DNA from: Clostridia bacterium
GTDB lineage: Bacteria > Bacillota_A > Clostridia > Christensenellales > Aristaeellaceae
DNA length: 6,112 bases
Reading direction: 5' to 3'
NCBI GenBank assembly: GCA_017432405.1
Contig: JAFRJF010000197.1
Span: forward strand, 1 to 6,112
In this document: one piece after another, positions 6,081 to 6,112 of the stretch
Numbering within the stretch: position 1 is the first letter of the stretch
Layout: every line of letters begins with the position of its first letter
Translations under genes and position numbers: made by a program
Notes under the pieces: generated by a model
Told to the model about the DNA's origin: nothing
The model's input: the letters and a program-made list of their open reading frames with translations, nothing else
Databases searched by the model: none

Positions 6081-6112
6081 ATGGAAAAGATGTTCAATCA
6101 GCTGCTACAGCA
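6081..6112 (+). CDS. Start of a divergent gene, possibly the exporter's regulator (truncated by window end)
   Basis: Only ten codons are visible, MEKMFNQLLQ, before the window ends. The start is convincing because GGGGAGG (6066-6072) lies eight bases before the ATG. The gene points away from the ABC exporter operon, and the AT-rich space between them holds an inverted repeat. Two-gene exporters of this type in Firmicutes are often paired with a divergent or adjacent regulator, commonly of the MarR family, and the short amphipathic N-terminus would fit such a helix. That assignment is inference from context; ten residues cannot identify a family. Confidence 0.6.
   Translation, partial: MEKMFNQLLQ

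Noticed and set aside
1..6112. CRISPR array, tRNA, rRNA, insertion sequence or phage features
   Set aside because: No regularly spaced direct repeats, no tRNA-like or rRNA-like stretches, and no transposase or integrase frames were seen on either strand.

Overview
The window is GC-rich throughout its coding parts. It uses strong Shine-Dalgarno sequences (GGAGG/AGGAGG types) about 7-8 nt before ATG starts, and 4-base ATGA stop/start overlaps inside operons. Together with a TRAP carbohydrate/organic-acid permease, a YhcH-family protein and a BmrCD-type two-gene ABC exporter, this suggests a high-GC member of the Firmicutes (Clostridia-like, perhaps gut-associated). That placement is an inference from style and gene content; no marker gene is present.

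Layout. (1) Positions 1-381 (+) hold the C-terminal 126 codons of a TRAP transporter large permease, closed by a strong intrinsic terminator at 398-431. (2) A promoter with an extended -10 (462-491) starts a three-gene plus-strand operon. Its genes are a zinc-ribbon protein with two membrane segments (523-1011), a YhcH/YjgK/YiaL-family sugar-processing protein (1008-1448), and a protein with a C-terminal discoidin/F5-8C-like fold (1494-2279). (3) A perfect 17-bp inverted repeat with a 3-nt loop (2271-2307) separates this operon from a convergent minus-strand operon and contains the last two codons and stop codon of both flanking genes. (4) The minus-strand operon encodes two ABC half-transporters: the upstream one at 5939-4098 and the downstream one at 4101-2299, joined by an ATGA overlap. 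(5) An AT-rich divergent intergenic region (5940-6080) with inverted repeats precedes the first ten codons of a plus-strand gene (6081 onward) that runs off the window.

How the parts work together. The two ABC proteins carry complementary defects. The upstream one has Asp instead of the catalytic Glu after Walker B. The downstream one has LSVGE in place of LSGGQ. This is the signature of a heterodimeric exporter with one active and one degenerate ATP site. The divergent gene with palindromic DNA between it and the transporter looks like a local regulator of the exporter, but too little of it is visible to name its family. The plus-strand operon and the TRAP permease could together serve uptake and processing of an acidic sugar, since YhcH-type proteins often accompany TRAP or sialic-acid genes, but the terminator shows they are separate transcription units. 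Most of the window is ordinary accessory metabolism and transport; no wholly new system is evident. The most unusual feature is the convergent-stop palindrome.
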